64,000 nt of DNA. Source: Leucocoprinus leucothites (Eukaryota > Basidiomycota > Agaricomycetes > Agaricales > Agaricaceae). Shown in pieces: positions 58,808 to 64,000 of this stretch. Below the pieces are notes generated by a model. The model was not told where the DNA came from. It ran no database searches and worked only from the letters and a program-made list of their open reading frames with translations. The first letter of the stretch is position 1. Each line of letters opens with the position of its first letter. The stretch covers positions 620,001 through 684,000 of the forward strand of contig JAACJO010000002.1 in assembly GCA_013368445.1 (NCBI GenBank). Reading direction: 5' to 3'. The position numbers and the translations under genes were made by a program.

Positions 58808-61800
58808 ATGCCTCCACGAACAGCGCCAACCCGTGGTAATGCCCCACCCCAGCGTGCGCGGGGTGGTGGTCGCGGCGGTGGTGATGCTGGTAGAGGCGGC
58901 CGCGGAGGCAATGGTAGGGGAGGTCGTGGAGGTGGTCGTGGGGGTGGCCGTGGGGCCGCTCCCACTGGCCAACCTCACCATGCTCCCCATGCCGTCGTCC
59001 CTCCTGCGGCCCCTGCGACCTCGTCAGGTCAGACAAGCATCGCGGGTAAGTGTGTCATATCATTATGGAGATATTGATATCCCTCTATATATGCGCTCAT
59101 CGTGGCTTAAGGTCACGTTCGATCTGTGATCGTCAAAAGACCGAATTATGGATCAATGAGTGCGAGGACCCTAACGGTCCTTACGAATGCCTACGAGACT
59201 ACGATTCCGGATCAAATCATAAGGCATTACGATGGTATGTTCGCCGTCCACAGCGGTCTTCTCCTACTATTTTCTTGCTAATGCATCTTATCCCTCCGAT
59301 TAGTTGGTGAGTATTAATCACCGCGTTCGCGAACCCGGCTTAGCACCTCTGTTCTAGCAATAACACCGGAAAGCGAATCGATCAAGTTCAATATGAGAGT
59401 TATCCGGCATTTACAGACGGATGTCGACCCTGATACTTTCACACCTCGTGCTGTGTACGACGGTCGGAAGAATATGTTCGCTGCCCGAGTTCTACCACTT
59501 GGACCGAACGATTCTGCAAGTGTACGTGTGTGTCATTTTCATGGAATTGATATTGCTACAGCACTCGAGCAGTACACCTTCACTCTGGGGCCGCCAAATC
59601 CAAACGCACGAAAGCCACCTCGCACTTATGACGTCAAGATCACAAAGGTGGCTGACTTGAATCCCGAGTATGTTGTGCCCGTTTAAAATTATAATGTCTT
59701 CTGCAGTGTGGACTTATTCTTGTGTAGACTTCTTTCCGAGTTCGTAGTTGGGCGACACGCCGCAGATAATGCTATTATAACTACCTTACAGGTTAGCTAC
59801 TTCTGATTGGTTATTTCTTGAAGTTGTAGACTGACGATAATCTAGGCTCTCAATATTGCCATTCGAGACGACGTTATGCAACAATACCCGACCAATTCCA
59901 AGTCCTTTTTCACGGATGCGGAAAAGAGGGACATCGGAGGTGGCGTCGAACTCTGGCGCGGTTATTTTCAGTCGGTCCGCCCAGCCGCCAATAAGCTGCT
60001 TATCAACGTGGATGTCACGACAGCGATGATGTTCAAGTCAGGACCTTTGATAGACCTATGTCTGAGTTTCTTCGACGAGAGGCATCCGCGTGCCCTCACA
60101 CCCCGACAAGGTTTTACGCCTAGAAAAATCGCTCGACTCGCAAAATTTCTTTCCAACTTATCCGTCAGAACAGCTCACATTAACAAAACTAGAGTCATCA
60201 AGGGCGTGAGCAAAGCTGGCGCTCGGGATTTGACGTTCGACTTTAATGGTCAGACAATAACCGTCGCGCAATACTTTCAACTGCACGCCAACATTAATCT
60301 TGTGCACCCTGATATTGTTTGCGTCGAGGTATGTCGCTCTTAGTAGCTCGTTATTATTGGCCGTCAGGTTCTCATTTTCACAGGTCGAGAGTGGTGCACT
60401 CATTCCTCTGGAGCTGTGCGTGGTACCACCGGGAAAGATCATGAAGAAGGAACTCTTCCAAGATAAGACAAGAGAGATGGTTGAGTTCTCACGAATGCGG
60501 CCCGTCGATCGTTTTAATAACATCCGAAGAGGCTTGAACGTGAGTAGCTCTTTTTGCGTCGACGATTTAAACCGAGTGACAAACGCACGGTTCTCAGCTC
60601 CTATCTTTTGATCGCTCACCTATTGTCCAACATTTTGGTATTCGGCTTGTATCCTCGGACCCACTCTCTGTTCCCGCGCGAGTCTTACCTACGCCCCCTC
60701 TTAACTATAGTACAGCTAGTAGGGAGAAGTCCGTGGTGAGTCCCAAAATACTGTCTGTTACCCGTGAAGTAACTTGCTGAGATGAACAACAGCGGCCAAG
60801 CAACGGGAGTTGGAACATGTGAGTTTGTACTGTACAATCAGCATGTCCATGTACTCATATTTAATTTGAAGGGTCGACAAGAAATACTACCGCCCAGCAA
60901 CGATCCGCAAATGGGTGGTAATGATTTATGAGACTCAGCAAAGATTTAACCAGCAGGCGTTCGAACGTGCGATCGGAGATTTAGTGAGAGCCGCTCGAGC
61001 AGCAGGTACGTCGTCCTCCCGAGGTACACTAGCGCTGTTTTAGGGGCTGAGCTATCGGGCAAACAGGGATGACCGTCTTGATGGACCGTCCTGTTGTCAA
61101 GTGGTGCAACCCTCAAGGAAATATTCCCGACGTTAGTCCATCATCTTATTTGAGTAATGATGGCCTGACGAAGCATTGGTTTACTTTAGCAATTCATACA
61201 AGCAGGCCAAGAATGCGTTGCACAAGAACCTGGGGCCCATCGAGAGGGGCCGGGCTTATTCGCCGTCATCTTGCCAAATGTGGCTGGTGATGTCTATACC
61301 GCCATCAAGCAGTAGGTTTTGACGTCTGAGATTCCGAACGCTCACTGAATTGGGTCTTCAGTTTCGGTGACATCACCGTTTGTCCATTTTTGCCCCTCAG
61401 TTGTGATACTCCTCAAACATAGGTATTATAGAAAGGTGTCCCGACTCAGTGCATGGTGGCGTCGAAGTGTTTGAGGGCGAACAATCAGTACTGGAATAAC
61501 CTCCTGCTAAAGTAATGTCTTGATGATTTCGATTATATCTTATACTTATTTTCGTTAGGATCAATCCCAAGCTCGGCGGGATTAATAACATTCTCGATCC
61601 AGATGACCGGGGTTCGGATTTCCTCAAAGAACAGACTATCGTCCTCGGTGCGGCCACCCTGATACACGATCGCCTCTGCATGTCCACTTATATATCGTGA
61701 TAGGTGCTGACGTGATGCACTCCGCGCCTCATACGAAGGGAATTCCTTCTTATGCGTCTCTTGTTGGCAGCGTCGATTCGCATGCCGTCAAATATGTGGC

Positions 61801-63078
61801 GGTGACTAGGGCGCAGGAAAGGAGGCGAGAGGACATCGTCGACCTCAAGTCTATGTGTGTTGTAAGCTTCGAATCCCTTGAGGCTATGTGACTACGTTGA
61901 GGTGGAACGAAATGTAGCATGTGCTTAACAAGTACAAAGGATACCAGGCGATCGTTGAAAAGAACGACGCGCGCAAGGCGACTCCCAAGCGCCTTCTTTT
62001 CTTCAGAGGTGAGCTGCGAGAGCTGATACATTGACGTGAAGACTTGAATTCTGACCGTTCGGTCTAGATGGTGTATCTGAGGGCGAATTTGAGATTGTCA
62101 AGGAAAGGGGTGGGTCTTGTTCTCTGACCAGATAGTTCTATTCTCAAACCCCCACCACTTACAGAGCTCCAAGCATTGCAAGGTAGCGAAGCTTTTACAT
62201 TGACCGTTTACATTAGCTCCTGATGCTTGATCATAGATGCATGCAAGGAGGCTCGAATCAATCCAAAAATCACATTTGTCGTCGTCGGCAAACGCCATCA
62301 TTACAGGTACGAATTCTGGAATTTAGCTGGTAGTTTGATCTCACGAGTCGTGTGGACTAGATTCTGCCCCCAGAACCCAAATGACAAGAACCAGGCCGAT
62401 AAGAGTGGGAACTGTCCTGCTGGCATGGTTGTTGACCAGGTCATAACCCACCCTATTGACTTCGACTACTACCTCCTTAGTCACGGAGGTCTGATTGGGA
62501 CGAGTAGACCCGCGCACTATTCCGTACGTTCTCTCCCTTGAATATGGCACTTGGACGTTGAATTGATGTTCTGTGGCCGGTAACTCAAGGTCATTCACGA
62601 TGTGAGTCGCTTATCGCTTGCATTTTTTATTTACTTTCTAACAATGAGCTGTCCTTGCCACTTCATTTGCAGGAAAACAATTTTCGGTACGATCTGCTCG
62701 GCGTTTTTTCTTGGAATTCATCTGCGAGCTGACGTTCAAACTCCACTTTCAAATTACAGAGCCGATAGTCTTCAATCACTAACATTCTCGCTTTGTCACA
62801 TATTCGCTCGCGCAACGCGTTCTGTCTCAATCCCGGCCCCTGTTTACTGTATGTCCCAATTCCTTCCTCCTAAGCACCAAGTCATGGGTTTTTGGTAACC
62901 ATAATATCCAGATGCCCACCTGGTTTGCAAGCGCGCAAAGAATCATTATAATCCTGCAGGTGGATCAGATACCGCCTCGTCTCAGGATGCGGATAACTGG
63001 CAAGCGGTGGCAGATAGATTTATGCTGTTGCATGCGAACCAGGCTGGGAATATGTATTTTTTGGTGAGTTTCGTCTGA
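58808..63078 (+). CDS. Argonaute (RNA interference slicer), complete
   Basis: About 19 short introns give roughly 1,000 residues. The N-terminus is an RGG-rich tail (residues about 15-50). Then come KRPNYGS (N domain), [52 protein letters not shown], and PAZ with [15 protein letters not shown] and [15 protein letters not shown]. Linker 2 ([19 protein letters not shown]) and MID follow, then PIWI. After splicing, PIWI carries LGADVMH (Asp), [11 protein letters not shown] (Glu finger), [11 protein letters not shown] (Asp) and [15 protein letters not shown] (His), the full DEDH set, so slicing is expected. The guide-dependent nuclease would act in RNA silencing of transposons and transgenes. The frame stops 18 bases past the usual MYF end, at 63078, unless one more splice removes the last four codons. 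Confidence 0.92.
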
Positions 63079-63715
63079 CTAACTGATCCGTGGAGCTCAT
63101 TTGTGACGATATTGGTAGTGAAATACAAGCGCGCTGCTAAGATTTTTTTTAAAACTTTTGACGCTTTCTTTGTCTGTTTGTCGTTGTTCGCTGTCGTGTT
63201 TTCTCGTTTTGCTATCGTCGCTTTGCTCTCGGCTTTTGTACTTGTTGTGAATTTGTCAATACGCGCACGCATATTTTTTTTCTTTCGCAGACCTTGTCTT
63301 TGCTTTGTTTTGTCCTGGTCATGTCCACCCAAGTTCCCTACATAGATAATGCCCCTCGCGGTCGTCTTCGTTTCAAGTCCAAAATAAAAAACCAATTTAT
63401 GCAATATTATGATCGCACTTGTGAGTGAACAGCAGCTCAACTGTAATACAATTGCTTCACAATCTAAATCGCTGGAAATGAGCTGTGAAAGCGCTTCAAC
63501 CCCCCAGTAATATCTCTCCACATTTCGGTACGCTAGCGGTGTTGGTGGGTGAAAAACTATTCAATAACGAAAGGAAAAATGGCCGATAGGGGAGGGGCAT
63601 TATAGCGTGAACATGGGGTATATGCTTTGAGCATGGCTAGGGAATGTGTAGAGAGTCTACATTACAGGTCTTATGCCGCAAGCCCAAGTAGTTATTTACA
63701 CTTAGCTCGCACATT
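63079..63715. other. Intergenic between convergent genes
   Basis: The 3' flank of the Argonaute gene (plus) and the end of a minus-strand gene. A T-rich stretch lies at 63,140-63,300. The 179-codon antisense frame (63,521-62,982) overlaps the Argonaute end and is rich in Lys and Thr without a recognisable domain. I do not call it. Confidence 0.55.
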
Positions 63716-64000
63716 TCAACACTCATCACGCAATCGTTCCAACACACCCACCACCTCTTTCGCACTCTTCGTCTCCTCCACCGCTCCAGCCCCAGCATCA
63801 TCACACAAAAGAACAAACTCCTTCGCTTGACTAGTCAACCTCTCCAACTTTATCCTCTCATCGTCCACAGGACTGTTGATAGAGGAAAGTATGATGGTTT
63901 GGTTTTGGGGAGATGAAGACATGAGGAGACCAAAAAGAATGGAGAGGGTGTTTAGGATGAGTGAGGTGTCGTTGATGGCTGTAGTGCTCTGTGGTGTGCT
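63716..64000 (-). CDS. C-terminal part of an unknown protein, cut by the window end
   Basis: A minus-strand frame is open from the right edge to a stop at 63716. It encodes about 94 residues, including DTSLILNTLSILFGLLMSSS, KLERLTSQAKEFVLLCDDAG and EVVGVLERLRDEC. The composition is helical with regularly spaced Leu, as in a small coiled-coil or scaffold protein. The gene probably continues to the right, so its start and family cannot be judged. A short protein starting at the ATG at 63922 is also possible. Confidence 0.5.
   Translation of the reverse strand, partial: STPQSTTAINDTSLILNTLSILFGLLMSSSPQNQTIILSSINSPVDDERIKLERLTSQAKEFVLLCDDAGAGAVEETKSAKEVVGVLERLRDEC

Noticed and set aside
59306..59312. 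A 3-base exon (TTG) in the Argonaute gene between two introns
   Set aside because: It is phase-compatible, but a single longer intron from the GTATGT donor also keeps the frame and is far more likely.
62982..63521. A 179-codon minus-strand frame over the Argonaute 3' end
   Set aside because: It is partly antisense to the conserved last Argonaute exon. The remainder is low-complexity Lys/Thr sequence.

Overview
The window is nuclear DNA of a filamentous basidiomycete, most likely an Agaricomycete. Nearly every gene is cut by several introns of about 50-65 bases with GT..AG ends, genes lie close together on both strands, and the set is fungal: a DUF4246 protein, a LisH/Som1-type regulator, a Kre9/Knh1-like wall protein, an NTO1/BRPF histone-reader, an Argonaute and a P450. 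I cannot name the species. Gene models below were built by hand from codon phase, splice motifs and protein-family continuity. None is supported by transcripts.

Layout. 1-5.7 kb: the 3' part of a Ser/Thr-rich single-pass membrane protein, a complete DUF4246 gene and a small Arg-rich membrane protein. 6.4-9.8 kb: a long minus-strand gene that looks like a vezatin/Inp2-type myosin-binding membrane protein. 9.8-12.4 kb: gene-poor DNA with about seven diverged copies of a hairpin-like GCGCTTAAACG...GCGCGAGAAA element. 12.4-14.4 kb: a complete cytochrome P450. 15.8-16.6 kb: a small protein of unknown function. 18.2-21.6 kb: a LisH-domain transcriptional regulator. 22.3-28.8 kb: a very large START-domain protein with a C-terminal membrane segment. 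29.1-30.6 kb: an F-box protein with a 9-base exon. 31.9-35.6 kb: a two-CCCH, RBR-type ubiquitin ligase ending in a CaaX box. 36.0-37.1 kb: a small multi-pass membrane protein. 38.6-43.4 kb: an NTO1/BRPF-type PHD-bromo-PWWP protein. 43.7-45.8 kb: an EBP-type sterol isomerase, tRNA-Ile(AAU) and RNA polymerase II subunit RPB7. 46.4-48.1 kb: an FAD monooxygenase. 48.1-52.3 kb: gene-poor. 52.3-63.1 kb: a Kre9-like secreted protein, a class-V aminotransferase, long-form tRNase Z and a full-length Argonaute. The end of another minus-strand gene runs off the right edge.

There is no biosynthetic or defence cluster with shared logic. Most genes are housekeeping: transcription, chromatin, tRNA processing, sterol synthesis and lipid transfer. 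The most unusual items are the CCCH-RBR-CaaX ligase with its in-frame minisatellite, the hairpin repeat family at 10.2-11.1 kb, and two introns that appear to use GC donors.
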